Of a DNA stretch of 15,669 bases, positions 1 to 7,393 are shown piece after piece. Source of the DNA: Kiritimatiellia bacterium (GTDB taxonomy: Bacteria > Verrucomicrobiota > Kiritimatiellia > SLAD01); the NCBI GenBank assembly GCA_007128275.1, contig SKXR01000057.1, positions 1-15,669 on the forward strand. The letters are read 5' to 3'. The position numbers and the translations under genes were made by a program. Under the pieces are notes generated by a model. That model saw only the letters and a list, made by a program, of their open reading frames with translations. It searched no databases and was not told the origin of the DNA. Numbering within the stretch: position 1 is the first letter of the stretch; each line of letters starts with the position of its first letter.

Positions 1-3000
1 TCGAGTTTGCCGCTACCCAGCACCGGAATGGTGTCGACCTTGTGATAAGCCTTGCGATCCGGTTTCCAGAGATTCGGCAAATCGCTTTTCTTGATGATCT
101 CGTGCAACGAGGCCGGATCACCCGCCGCCGTGTGAAGCACCACGAGTTGCTCGCCTTTCCTGGGATGTGGCGCGGAGGTCACCGTCAACACCTGTTCCAT
201 GGTGCCTAATCCCTTGTAATACGCCTCCTCCACCGCGATGTGTGGGACCATCTCCCCGCCGATCTTGCTGAATCGGGAAAGTCGGTCGGTAATGGTGATG
301 AACCCTTCCGAATCAATCCGCACGATGTCGCCGGTGATGTACCACCCGTCTTTCATGACCTCGGCGGTCTTGTCCGGCATGTTCAGATAGCCGAGCATCA
401 CGTTGGGGCCACGCACAAGCAACAGGCCCTCCCCATCCAACGGCACGGGCTCGAAGGTGTCGGGTTCAACGACCTTCACGGCGACACCCGGCAACGGTTG
501 CCCCACGCTACCTTCTTTCGTCCCCGACAAATGAACGCCGTCGATTTCCACAGGCGGCAGGTTGACGGCCACGACGGGTGAACATTCCGTGGTCCCGTAT
601 CCTTCCAACGGTTTCAACCCAAATTTCTTCTCGAAAGCGTCGGAAACGCCCTTCTTCAGTTTCTCTGCCCCGACAACGACGTATCGCAGACTCTTGAAAT
701 CCTCTTCTGTCGCCTTTCGGATATAGCCGAGCAAGAACGTGGGCGTGGCCAGAAGCAACGAACAGCGATGTTCTCGTACCACGTTGGCGATCTGTTCGCC
801 GTCAAGCGGGTTGGTGTGATAGCTCGCCGCAAACCCGCTCAATAACGGGAACCACATCGTCGCCGTATAGCCGAAGGAATGGAAAAACGGCAGGGCCGCG
901 CAGATGTTGTCTTCGCGCGTCGGACGATACACCATCCGGAACGCTTCCACATTGGAAAGGATGTTATGATGGCTCAACATCACACCCTTTGGCGTGCCGG
1001 TGGATCCGGACGAAAACATGACGGTGGCCAGATCATCGGCATGGAATCCGGCTGTCCGCGCCAATCGACGACGCGGCATGAACCGGGATTTCAAGAGCGC
1101 TTTGATTTTCTTCCCGGCCGTGATGCGCGGAAGCAAGTCTTCCAGATACACCGCGCCTTCCGGAGCGTCGAGGGTTTCGAGTTTCTCGATAAACTTTTTC
1201 GACGTCAGGACCGTGCGCACGCCGCATTCCTTGATGCAATGGCCCCGGAAATCAGCGGACGCGATGTAGTTCAAATTCACGGGCACTTTGCCCGACAGCG
1301 TAACGGCGACATTGGCCAGCACACCGCCCACGGACGAAGGAAGCAATATGCCGATATGACTCTGTTTGGCGGTGTCCCTCTTCAAAATGTCCGCCAGTGC
1401 CACGGCGGCGGTCAGGGTGCGTCCGAAACTCAGCGATTTGCCGGTGGTATCGTTGATGGCGGGTTGACGCCAGTGGTGACGCGCCATGATCACAAACTCT
1501 TCACCCAACGACCGGCGACGGGGCTTGAGATCATGGAAGTATTCCACCGAAAGTTCCATGATGTTCCGGCGCACAAGCGCCGCGGGTGTGTCGGCGGTCA
1601 ACGGGTTGCCGAAGAGAACAGACGCCGGATACGGAATCATCCCGGGCCAGCGCGTCAGGGGCTTGCCGTAGAAATAGCTGAACACGCTCCCCCACTGTCC
1701 CCCGATATAGACCGGGACCACCGGGACATTGCCGTCACGAACGATCCGCTCAAAGCCGCCCCTGAAGGTTTCCAACATGCCACTGCGCGTCACGGCGCCT
1801 TCCGCGAAAAGGCACACCAGATATCCGTCGTCCAACGAGGCACGGGCCGCATCCAAGGAGTCGGCAATCTTCCTTGCAGGGTCCTGATAGGAAATGGGGA
1901 TGACCCCCATCAACCGGAAGAACGGGCGAAGTAAACGCCGCTCATAGATCTGTCGGTGGATCATGAAACGAATGCGCCGGGGCTGCGTGGCGGTCAACAG
2001 CAACGCGTCCACCCAAGAAACATGATTGGCCACCAACAGGGCCGGCTCTTCGGTGGGCACGTGTTCCTGGCCGATCACGCGGATGCGGTAAACAAGCTTG
2101 GTGATCAGGGTCACGACGAAGCGCACGAAGAAATCGGGCAAGACATAGAACGCGACGAACAGCATGGCCGTCGTCGCCACCCCCACCACCAGAAACCCCT
2201 GCGCCGGTGTCAGCTTCAACACTTCCGCGAATACGTACAACAGGATGGCCGAAAACAAAACTCCGATCCAGGCCAAGAATCCTTTCGCCGCAAGGATTTC
2301 GCCGCGCCGTTTGTCGGGGCTCCGGTACTGCACAAAGGCTTCGAGCGGCACGATGTAGAAGCCCGCACTCACGCCCAGCACAAAAACCATCACGCACGTT
2401 GCGACGAGGCTATGCGAAAATAGATAGAGCCCCATTGCGCCGATCACCACCCCCGCCACGCCGATGGGAACCAGACCCAATTCAATGTTGCGCCCGGACA
2501 ACCGCCCCACCACCCAGGCGCCGAGTCCGATGCCCAAGGCCGCCAGCAGAAACAGGTACGCACTGTTCTGTTCGCTGATGCCGAGCATTTCGATGCCGTA
2601 CGGAATCAGATTGATTTGAACAAAGCCGGCAATCAGTAGAAAATACGCAGCGGCCATCACGGCCAGCATCAAGAACCCGTCATGGCGAATGCTCACGAGC
2701 GTCTTCCATATGGTGCCGATGACGTTCGGCGAGATGCGACGTTCGCCGCCCTGGCCGGGCGTCACCTCCACGCGCCAGATCGCAAACAACCCGGCCACCG
2801 CAATCAGTAGACAAACCCCGGCCGCCGCCACGTAGTTTCCGTTGGTCAGATGATCCACGGACGGCGCCAATCCCGTACCCAGAATGATGGCGAGATAGGT
2901 AAACAGGACCAATAGGCTGTTCGCACGCGACAGGCGCTGCTTGCCCACCAGTTCCTTCAGAATCCCGTACTTCGAAGGTCCGAATAAGGCGCTCTGCGTG

Positions 3001-3356
3001 GACATCAAAAAAACCACCCCATAGGCCAACCACTCGTTCCGGACATGAAACGCCACCAGGGCGATCATCATCGACAGGATTTCGATGGATTTGACGACCA
3101 CCGTGATGTTCCGCTTGCTGTACCGATCCGCCAGAATCCCGGCAGCGGGCGTGAAGAGCAAAAACGGAAGCACGAAAATCGCGCCCACCACCGACGTGAC
3201 CAGACTCGCCGCCCCCTCCCCTTTCATGCCAATCAGGAAGAAGACGACCAACAGTCGAAACACGTTGTCGTTCAACGCGCCGCCGAATTGCGCCGCGTTC
3301 AACCAGTTGAACGAACGCGTCATTTTCTGCGAGGAATCAATCATGCCTTCTTTCAT
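1..3356 (-). CDS. aas: LplT-PlsC-acyl-ACP synthetase fusion (Aas-like), 3' end cut by window edge
   Basis: This gene probably takes up lysophospholipid, re-acylates it at the inner membrane, and activates free fatty acid onto ACP or CoA. The reading frame is open for 1118 codons. Residues about 10-410 form a polytopic MFS domain with the LplT-like N-terminal motif ALNDN. The PlsC acyltransferase has its HX4D motif at H445-D450 (NHVSWVD) and FAEG at 517-520. The AMP-binding synthetase has the phosphate loop SSGSTGTPKG at 782-791, then YGTTE, TGD and a TDRLSRFSK segment, and it reaches the conserved C-terminal lysine K1117 (GSGKL) just before the edge, so only a short tail is missing. In E. coli LplT and Aas are separate proteins; here they are one chain. 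The start is uncertain: ATG at 3356 has no Shine-Dalgarno, and ATG at 3344 has a purine run (AAGAAGG) only 1 nt upstream. The gene is divergent from the AAA+ regulator at 3512. The family is clear; the exact acyl substrate is inferred. Confidence 0.93.
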   Translation of the reverse strand, partial: MKEGMIDSSQKMTRSFNWLNAAQFGGALNDNVFRLLVVFFLIGMKGEGAASLVTSVVGAIFVLPFLLFTPAAGILADRYSKRNITVVVKSIEILSMMIALVAFHVRNEWLAYGVVFLMSTQSALFGPSKYGILKELVGKQRLSRANSLLVLFTYLAIILGTGLAPSVDHLTNGNYVAAAGVCLLIAVAGLFAIWRVEVTPGQGGERRISPNVIGTIWKTLVSIRHDGFLMLAVMAAAYFLLIAGFVQINLIPYGIEMLGISEQNSAYLFLLAALGIGLGAWVVGRLSGRNIELGLVPIGVAGVVIGAMGLYLFSHSLVATCVMVFVLGVSAGFYIVPLEAFVQYRSPDKRRGEILAAKGFLAWIGVLFSAILLYVFAEVLKLTPAQGFLVVGVATTAMLFVAFYVLPDFFVRFVVTLITKLVYRIRVIGQEHVPTEEPALLVANHVSWVDALLLTATQPRRIRFMIHRQIYERRLLRPFFRLMGVIPISYQDPARKIADSLDAARASLDDGYLVCLFAEGAVTRSGMLETFRGGFERIVRDGNVPVVPVYIGGQWGSVFSYFYGKPLTRWPGMIPYPASVLFGNPLTADTPAALVRRNIMELSVEYFHDLKPRRRSLGEEFVIMARHHWRQPAINDTTGKSLSFGRTLTAAVALADILKRDTAKQSHIGILLPSSVGGVLANVAVTLSGKVPVNLNYIASADFRGHCIKECGVRTVLTSKKFIEKLETLDAPEGAVYLEDLLPRITAGKKIKALLKSRFMPRRRLARTAGFHADDLATVMFSSGSTGTPKGVMLSHHNILSNVEAFRMVYRPTREDNICAALPFFHSFGYTATMWFPLLSGFAASYHTNPLDGEQIANVVREHRCSLLLATPTFLLGYIRKATEEDFKSLRYVVVGAEKLKKGVSDAFEKKFGLKPLEGYGTTECSPVVAVNLPPVEIDGVHLSGTKEGSVGQPLPGVAVKVVEPDTFEPVPLDGEGLLLVRGPNVMLGYLNMPDKTAEVMKDGWYITGDIVRIDSEGFITITDRLSRFSKIGGEMVPHIAVEEAYYKGLGTMEQVLTVTSAPHPRKGEQLVVLHTAAGDPASLHEIIKKSDLPNLWKPDRKAYHKVDTIPVLGSGKL

Positions 3357-3511
3357 GTAATGGGGATTGAACGAAAAATCAACGCGGATCGTGCCACGCC
3401 AACCGGCATCGGCACGTCGAGCGCACCGTGTCCCTCCCCAATGAGCGTGCAAACAATCGCGATGCCCGAACGAATATAGACATTTCCTGCACATAGCTAT
3501 ACATTCAAAGA
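3357..3511. other. Divergent intergenic region between aas fusion and AAA+ regulator
   Basis: This 155-nt spacer separates two divergently transcribed genes, so promoters for both should lie here. On the plus strand TATACA at 3498-3503 resembles a -10 box, with TAGACA at 3477-3482 only 15 nt upstream of it. That would place the transcript start at or next to the ATG at 3512. A weak inverted repeat (CGTGCC at 3390-3395, GGCACG at 3411-3416) is present. No -24/-12 sigma-54 promoter was recognised. No coding signal is supported. Confidence 0.35.
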
Positions 3512-5002
3512 ATGAACAGCACCATACACCTATCGTCTTCGGATCGAGCGTTCTTTGCTTTGGTGACACGGGCCGCGTTTAGTAATCCCTTCACCGAAGA
3601 GCGGGCGGTAATGGACCGTCAATTGGCGGACGTCGATGCCGTTGCAGGGACACAGGATACCATGCCGGCGGTGGTGCATGCGGTGGCCCGGCGTGTAGAG
3701 GCGCTGGAACGGGAGGATGCCGCCGACATTCGACGCTATTCCGCCGAGGATCAGCAGGTCCTGCGCTATGCGCTACTCTTCGACGCGTTTCACCGTTACG
3801 CCGACGCGTTCGATACCTATATTCTCAAGGACTTGGCGGCGGGTGACGGGAACGGGCCGGTCCCCTTTGCGCGGGATGCGCTGAACATGCTTGCCGCTCG
3901 TGGATTTTCCGCATCGATCGCCTGCGGCTATTTCTCCATGTTCTATCAATTGCGGCGCGCCTATTATTTCATCGATCAGTCCATGATAGGCCGCACCCCA
4001 ATCATGAACGAATTCCGGCGGCGGCTATGGGACAATGTGTTTACCCACAACATCCAATGGTATGAGCGCCATCTCTGGAATCGCATGGAGGATTTTTCGA
4101 CGCTCATCCTGGGGGAAACAGGAACGGGGAAAAAAGCGGCGGCGGCGGCCATCGGCAAGTCTTGTTTCATTCCCTTTGACGAAAACAAACTCCGCTTCGC
4201 CCGCAGCATCTCCCGCACCTTTGTATCCATCAACCTCGCGCAATTCCCCGAGACACGAATCGAATCAGAAATGTTCGGGCAGCGCAAAGACGCGCTTGCA
4301 GGCGCGGTGGACCCGCACGTCGGGATCCTGTCCCGCTGCTGCCCGCACGGCGTGCTCTTCCTCGACGAAGTTCATGCGCTTTCCCCCACTGTACAGCTTA
4401 CATTGTTGCAGGTCCTGCAGGAACGCGTCTATTCACCAGTGGGCAGTCATGAGCCCAAGCGTTTCCAAAGCCGCATCATCGCCGCAACGAACCGGGCGCC
4501 GAGCGAACTGCGTCGCGAAGGCCGGATGCGTCAGGATTTCTATTATCGCCTCTGTGCGGACGTGATCACCGCCCCCCCCCTGCGCGACCGGCTTCGCGAA
4601 GACCCCGGGGAATTGGACGTGCTGACCTCCTATATCCTACAGCGCCAGCTCGGCATGACGGCGCCGGACGTGTTGCAGCAGGTCCGGGACGCGCTGAACC
4701 GGTCGCCCGGCAAGGACTATGCGTGGCCGGGCAATGTACGCGAACTCGGACAAGCCATTCGCCGAATCCTGTTGACCGGCCATTACGAAGGCGATGCCGC
4801 AGGCGCGACACACGACGGCTCGGAAGAGGCGCGCCTGATAAACGGCATACACAATGGGTCCTTCACGGCTACCGGCTTGCAGGCCCACTATTGCGCGTTA
4901 CTGTATGAACGTTTCGGAACCTATGGTGAAGTCGCGCGCCGCACGGGATTGGACTGGCGCACGGTAAAGAAGTATGTGGATAAGAAGGAGCATTACCAAT
5001 GA
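3512..5002 (+). CDS. AAA+ bacterial enhancer-binding-protein-like transcriptional regulator with degenerate GAFTGA loop
   Basis: This is a 496-residue regulator with the AAA+ core of sigma-54 activators. Walker A is GETGTGKK at 201-208, Walker B is GVLFLDEVHAL at about 280-290, sensor I is IIAATN, the arginine-finger region is RQDFYYRL at 340-347, and WPGNVREL lies at 405-412. The last 29 residues form a Fis-like helix-turn-helix (GEVARRTGLDWRTVKKYVDK). Residues 1-150 hold no receiver, GAF or PAS domain that I recognise; from memory, an N-terminal NPF-EER segment (here NPFTEER, about residue 25) also occurs in a regulator family of planctomycete-like bacteria. The sigma-54 contact loop, normally GAFTGA, reads DALAGA at 260-265, losing the first Gly, the Phe and the Thr. 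It may therefore not act through sigma-54. The start ATG has only a weak ribosome site. A C9 run at 4572-4580 encodes part of the conserved PPLRDR segment. The gene overlaps the downstream PfpI-like gene by 4 nt, suggesting a shared role. Target genes are unknown. Confidence 0.85.
   Translation: MNSTIHLSSSDRAFFALVTRAAFSNPFTEERAVMDRQLADVDAVAGTQDTMPAVVHAVARRVEALEREDAADIRRYSAEDQQVLRYALLFDAFHRYADAFDTYILKDLAAGDGNGPVPFARDALNMLAARGFSASIACGYFSMFYQLRRAYYFIDQSMIGRTPIMNEFRRRLWDNVFTHNIQWYERHLWNRMEDFSTLILGETGTGKKAAAAAIGKSCFIPFDENKLRFARSISRTFVSINLAQFPETRIESEMFGQRKDALAGAVDPHVGILSRCCPHGVLFLDEVHALSPTVQLTLLQVLQERVYSPVGSHEPKRFQSRIIAATNRAPSELRREGRMRQDFYYRLCADVITAPPLRDRLREDPGELDVLTSYILQRQLGMTAPDVLQQVRDALNRSPGKDYAWPGNVRELGQAIRRILLTGHYEGDAAGATHDGSEEARLINGIHNGSFTATGLQAHYCALLYERFGTYGEVARRTGLDWRTVKKYVDKKEHYQ
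4572..4580 (+). repeat. C9 homopolymer inside the AAA+ regulator gene
   Basis: Nine consecutive C residues span the codons for the conserved Pro-Pro of TAPPLRDR. Both flanks read in the same frame, so the assembled sequence is intact. The run is a likely slippage or sequencing-error site. Confidence 0.9.
4985..4990 (+). promoter_or_regulatory. Strong ribosome binding site for the PfpI-like gene, inside the upstream CDS
   Basis: AAGGAG lies 8 nt before the ATG at 4999, within the last codons of the regulator gene. It fixes the downstream start and supports translational coupling through the ATGA overlap. Confidence 0.85.
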
Positions 5003-5508
5003 AGAAGATATTGGCGTTTATCGATCATGTATACGAAGACCTCGAGTTATGGTATCCGAAGCTCCGCCTGGAAGAAGAAGGCTGGAAAGTCACCGTGGCC
5101 GGGCCGCAATCCAATGTGATCTATACGGGTAAACACGGTTATCCCTGCAAGTCGGATGTCGATATCGCCGACGTGGAAGCCGTTCATTACGACGGGTTAC
5201 TCGTGCCGGGCGGATTCGCGCCCGACAAATTGCGGCGCGATCATAATGTGCTGAGCCTGACCCGCGATTTTGACAAGCAGGGCAAACCGATCGCCTTCAT
5301 TTGTCACGCGGGCTGGATCCTCATCTCCGCGGGTATTCTGAAAGGCCGACGCACCACCAGCACGGTCGGCATCAAGGACGACATGACCAACGCCGGTGCG
5401 GAATGGGTGGACGAAGCGCTCGTCGTGGACGGGAACCTCATCAGCTCGCGCACCCCGGTCGACCTGCCCCTGTTCGCCAAGGCCTTTGTCGATGCGTTGA
5501 AGGGGTAG
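4999..5508 (+). CDS. DJ-1/PfpI family protein (glyoxalase III / deglycase / protease-like)
   Basis: This 169-residue protein has the length of one PfpI/YhbO domain. Members act as small cytosolic cysteine hydrolases or stress proteins, with reported peptidase, glyoxalase or protein-deglycase activities; the real substrate is often disputed. The nucleophile elbow is FICHAGW, with C102 followed by H103, and the preceding strand reads GLLVPGGFAP at 66-75. N-terminal acidic residues E13 and E16 lie where the PfpI active-site glutamate is expected. The position occupied by the second glutamate in PfpI appears to be Asp (D76). The start is fixed by AAGGAG 8 nt upstream, and the ATG overlaps the stop of the AAA+ regulator (ATGA). 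The pair is probably one operon, so the protein may be an effector or autoregulatory partner of the regulator, which is inference. It lacks a signal peptide. Confidence 0.92.
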   Translation: MKKILAFIDHVYEDLELWYPKLRLEEEGWKVTVAGPQSNVIYTGKHGYPCKSDVDIADVEAVHYDGLLVPGGFAPDKLRRDHNVLSLTRDFDKQGKPIAFICHAGWILISAGILKGRRTTSTVGIKDDMTNAGAEWVDEALVVDGNLISSRTPVDLPLFAKAFVDALKG

Positions 5509-5513
5509 GAAGG

Positions 5514-5548
5514 TGTCGCGTATCGGGTGTCGGGTGTCGCGTGTCGGG
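5514..5548. repeat. Five tandem heptamer repeats, consensus TRTCGSG, in a convergent spacer
   Basis: Five head-to-tail 7-bp units fill most of the 49-nt gap between two convergent genes: TGTCGCG, TATCGGG, TGTCGGG, TGTCGCG and TGTCGGG. The period is exact and variation is limited to positions 2 and 6. There is no clear dyad or T-run, so it is not an ordinary intrinsic terminator. The function is unknown; it could be a dispersed intergenic repeat of this genome. Confidence 0.8.
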
Positions 5549-5557
5549 AGAAATGGG

Positions 5558-5980
5558 CTATGCAAACGCCGCGCGAAAAGCGGCCGGCATGCGCGACGGA
5601 CGTTTGCGCTGATAGTCGAAGCACACCATTCCGGTCTTGGCTTCGGCAATGAGAGCTCCGTCTTCAACACGGGTGATGCGATAATAGACATCGAATCCGG
5701 AACGGGACAGATTCCGCACGGCCAATTCGATGGCGAGGGTCGCCGGATAATGGACTTCATTCTTAAACACGATCCCGGTGTCCGCCATGATCATGCCGCA
5801 TCCGCCGATATTGATTTCCGAAAAGCCCTTCTCATTCAGCAGCCGCACCCGCGCCTCGTGCAGGATCGACATGATCGCGTCGTGTCCGAGATGGTTCCCG
5901 TAATTGATGTCGGTAATGCGCACCGGGATCTCAACGGAAAACGCATACGATTCCGGACTGTCCAACGTAATTCGACTCAT
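5558..5980 (-). CDS. Acyl-CoA thioesterase, hotdog fold (4HBT/YbgC-FadM-like)
   Basis: This 140-residue protein matches single-domain hotdog thioesterases, which hydrolyse acyl-CoA or acyl-ACP in the cytosol, usually as homotetramers. The N-terminal block has the family pattern RITDINYGNHLGHD (21-34), with the probable catalytic Asp D24 ahead of the YGNHLG turn, followed by the helix with HEARVRLL at 41-48. The end (FDYQRKRPSRMP) also fits the family. I chose the ATG at 5980 because GGAGGAG sits 5 nt upstream; a GTG at 5995 adds only MGGAG and lies within that ribosome site region. The gene stands alone, convergent with the PfpI-like gene and divergent from the secreted protein gene at 6182. 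Nearby acyl-lipid enzymes hint at fatty-acid turnover, but the substrate cannot be read from sequence. Confidence 0.88.
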   Translation of the reverse strand: MSRITLDSPESYAFSVEIPVRITDINYGNHLGHDAIMSILHEARVRLLNEKGFSEINIGGCGMIMADTGIVFKNEVHYPATLAIELAVRNLSRSGFDVYYRITRVEDGALIAEAKTGMVCFDYQRKRPSRMPAAFRAAFA

Positions 5981-6181
5981 ACCTGCTCCTCCCACATGTG
6001 CTTATCGATGAAAGCACAGAACGCGCCGCGCAGCAATCCCGCAAACCGTACGGACGGGATGAGTCGGAAACGAACAAGCGGCTTAATTCATCGCCATTCG
6101 AGACGGACCTTTTCTGGTTTGAGTATGGCGCGCAGGTGGCGCATAGTATGCATGAGTCAAAACATCTTGGAGATGACCACC
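5981..6181. other. Divergent intergenic region upstream of thioesterase and secreted barrel protein
   Basis: These 201 nt separate divergent genes. Apart from the thioesterase ribosome site and GGAG at 6169-6172 (9 nt before ATG 6182), I see only an 8-bp palindrome CCGTACGG and weak promoter-like hexamers such as TTGAGT at 6119-6124. The upstream part is open in the frame of the following gene, but it has no protein-like composition and precedes a clear signal peptide, so I treat it as non-coding. Confidence 0.4.
5986..5992 (-). promoter_or_regulatory. Ribosome binding site deciding the thioesterase start
   Basis: On the minus strand GGAGGAG is followed by 5 nt and then ATG at 5980. This near-perfect anti-16S match favours the 5980 start over the in-frame GTG at 5995. 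Confidence 0.85.
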
Positions 6182-7378
6182 ATGCGCAATGATCTGTATA
6201 TGCTTACGTTGTTTTGCCTGCTGTTCGGCACCGTGCCTGCCCACGCGGAAGACGCCATACCGCTCACCAGCCGGACGACGCCCGAATTTCCGGTGATCCT
6301 TTCATTGCAACACGAGGCGCACGCCGCCATGGATCGCGCGTATGCCTGGCTGCGCGACCGGCAGCACGAGGACGGGTACTGGTCTAATCCCGAATTTCCC
6401 GCCTTGACCGGTTTGGCCGTCTGGGCGCTGGTGGGCGGCGGGGAACAGAACCGGGCGGCGATCGAACGGGGTGTGGACTATCTCCTGTCCATGGTGCGCG
6501 ACGATGGCGGCATCTATGCGGACCCTTCGGAGACGCGACGCGGAGGCGGGTTGAGCAACTACAATACCGCCATCTGCATGGTGGCCTTGCACCAAGTGGG
6601 ACGACCCGAATTTGTGCCGATCATCCAGCGCGCCCGTGAATTCGTCGCCAAGAGCCAGTTTCTCGAAAGCGACAGTATGTTCTACGGAGGCATGGGATAC
6701 GATGCATCCACCGACCGCGAATACGCTGACCTATCGAATTCATACATCGCCTACGAGGCCATGCGCCTCACGGAAAGCGTCGAAGATTTGCGTGCCGAGG
6801 GGGAGCGGGTCGACTTGGACTGGGCGGCGGCCATTCACTTCGTTCAGCGCATCCAGAACTTACCCGAATACAACGATCAACCTTGGGTCAGTGACAGCCC
6901 ACGCAATCTGGGCGGCTTTGCCTATCACCCGGACAATACGCGGGCCGGCACCTACACGGACGAGGACGGGGTGGTTCGCTTCAATTCTTTTGGAAGCATG
7001 ACCTATGCAGGCATGCTCAGCTTCATTTACGCGGAAGTGGACCGCAACGATCCGCGCGTACGGTCGGCCGCCGATTGGGCCATCCGCCATTGGACCTTGG
7101 AGGAGAATCCCGGCACGGGGCGGGAAGGATTGTTTTACTATTACAACGTACTCAGTAAAGGCCTCGCGGCCTACGGGCAAAACCAGTTTATCAGGGAAGA
7201 TGGCGACCCTCTGAACTGGCGTGAAGACCTGGTTGAGAAGATGGTCGCCATTCAGCGTATCGAAAACGGCACGGGCAAGGGCTACTGGGTCAACGAAGTG
7301 GGGCGCTACTGGGAAAACGATCCGGTCCTGGTCACCGCCTACTCCCTCCTCGCCTTGCAGATGGCGTTGGGGATGTAA
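6182..7378 (+). CDS. Secreted prenyltransferase/squalene-cyclase-like alpha-barrel protein
   Basis: This is a 398-residue protein with a Sec signal peptide: a hydrophobic core at about residues 6-18 and an AHA cleavage site after A22. The mature part has several motifs of the alpha/alpha-6 barrel shared by squalene cyclases and protein prenyltransferases. They include AYAWLRDRQHEDGYW (53-67), LLSMVRDDGGIY (101-112), GGLSNYNTAICMVAL (122-136), and the C-terminal ENGTGKGYWVNE followed by LVTAYSLLALQMAL. The DXDD acid motif of squalene-hopene cyclase is absent, and export makes a triterpene cyclase role unlikely. The fold also occurs in secreted proteins of unknown function in PVC-type bacteria, so a ligand-binding or structural periplasmic role is possible. 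The start is ATG 6182 with GGAG 9 nt upstream; ATGs at 6173 and 6152 are in frame, but either would only lengthen the signal peptide. It is monocistronic, ending 15 nt from the convergent hflC. Confidence 0.85.
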   Translation: MRNDLYMLTLFCLLFGTVPAHAEDAIPLTSRTTPEFPVILSLQHEAHAAMDRAYAWLRDRQHEDGYWSNPEFPALTGLAVWALVGGGEQNRAAIERGVDYLLSMVRDDGGIYADPSETRRGGGLSNYNTAICMVALHQVGRPEFVPIIQRAREFVAKSQFLESDSMFYGGMGYDASTDREYADLSNSYIAYEAMRLTESVEDLRAEGERVDLDWAAAIHFVQRIQNLPEYNDQPWVSDSPRNLGGFAYHPDNTRAGTYTDEDGVVRFNSFGSMTYAGMLSFIYAEVDRNDPRVRSAADWAIRHWTLEENPGTGREGLFYYYNVLSKGLAAYGQNQFIREDGDPLNWREDLVEKMVAIQRIENGTGKGYWVNEVGRYWENDPVLVTAYSLLALQMALGM

Positions 7379-7393
7379 GCCCGCAGGACCGCC

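Noticed and set aside
879..1934. Long plus-strand open frame opposite the aas gene
   Set aside because: The composition is His/Arg/Gln-rich with no recognisable domain; the minus strand encodes a continuous, motif-complete AMP-binding and PlsC protein.
3390..3416. CGTGCC/GGCACG inverted repeat between aas and the AAA+ gene
   Set aside because: Six-base arms with a 15-nt loop are expected by chance in GC-rich DNA, and there is no supporting context.
4572..4580. Frameshift in the AAA+ regulator at the C9 run
   Set aside because: Conserved residues before (YYRL) and after (LRDR, WPGNVREL) the run are in one frame, so the gene is intact as given.
6119..6149. TTGAGT ... TAGTAT as promoter for the secreted barrel protein
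   Set aside because: The spacing is 19 nt and both boxes are imperfect; not distinguishable from background.
5513..6181. N-terminal extension of the secreted barrel protein frame
   Set aside because: The extension crosses the heptamer array and the antisense of the thioesterase, whereas a proper signal peptide and a GGAG site mark the start at 6182.
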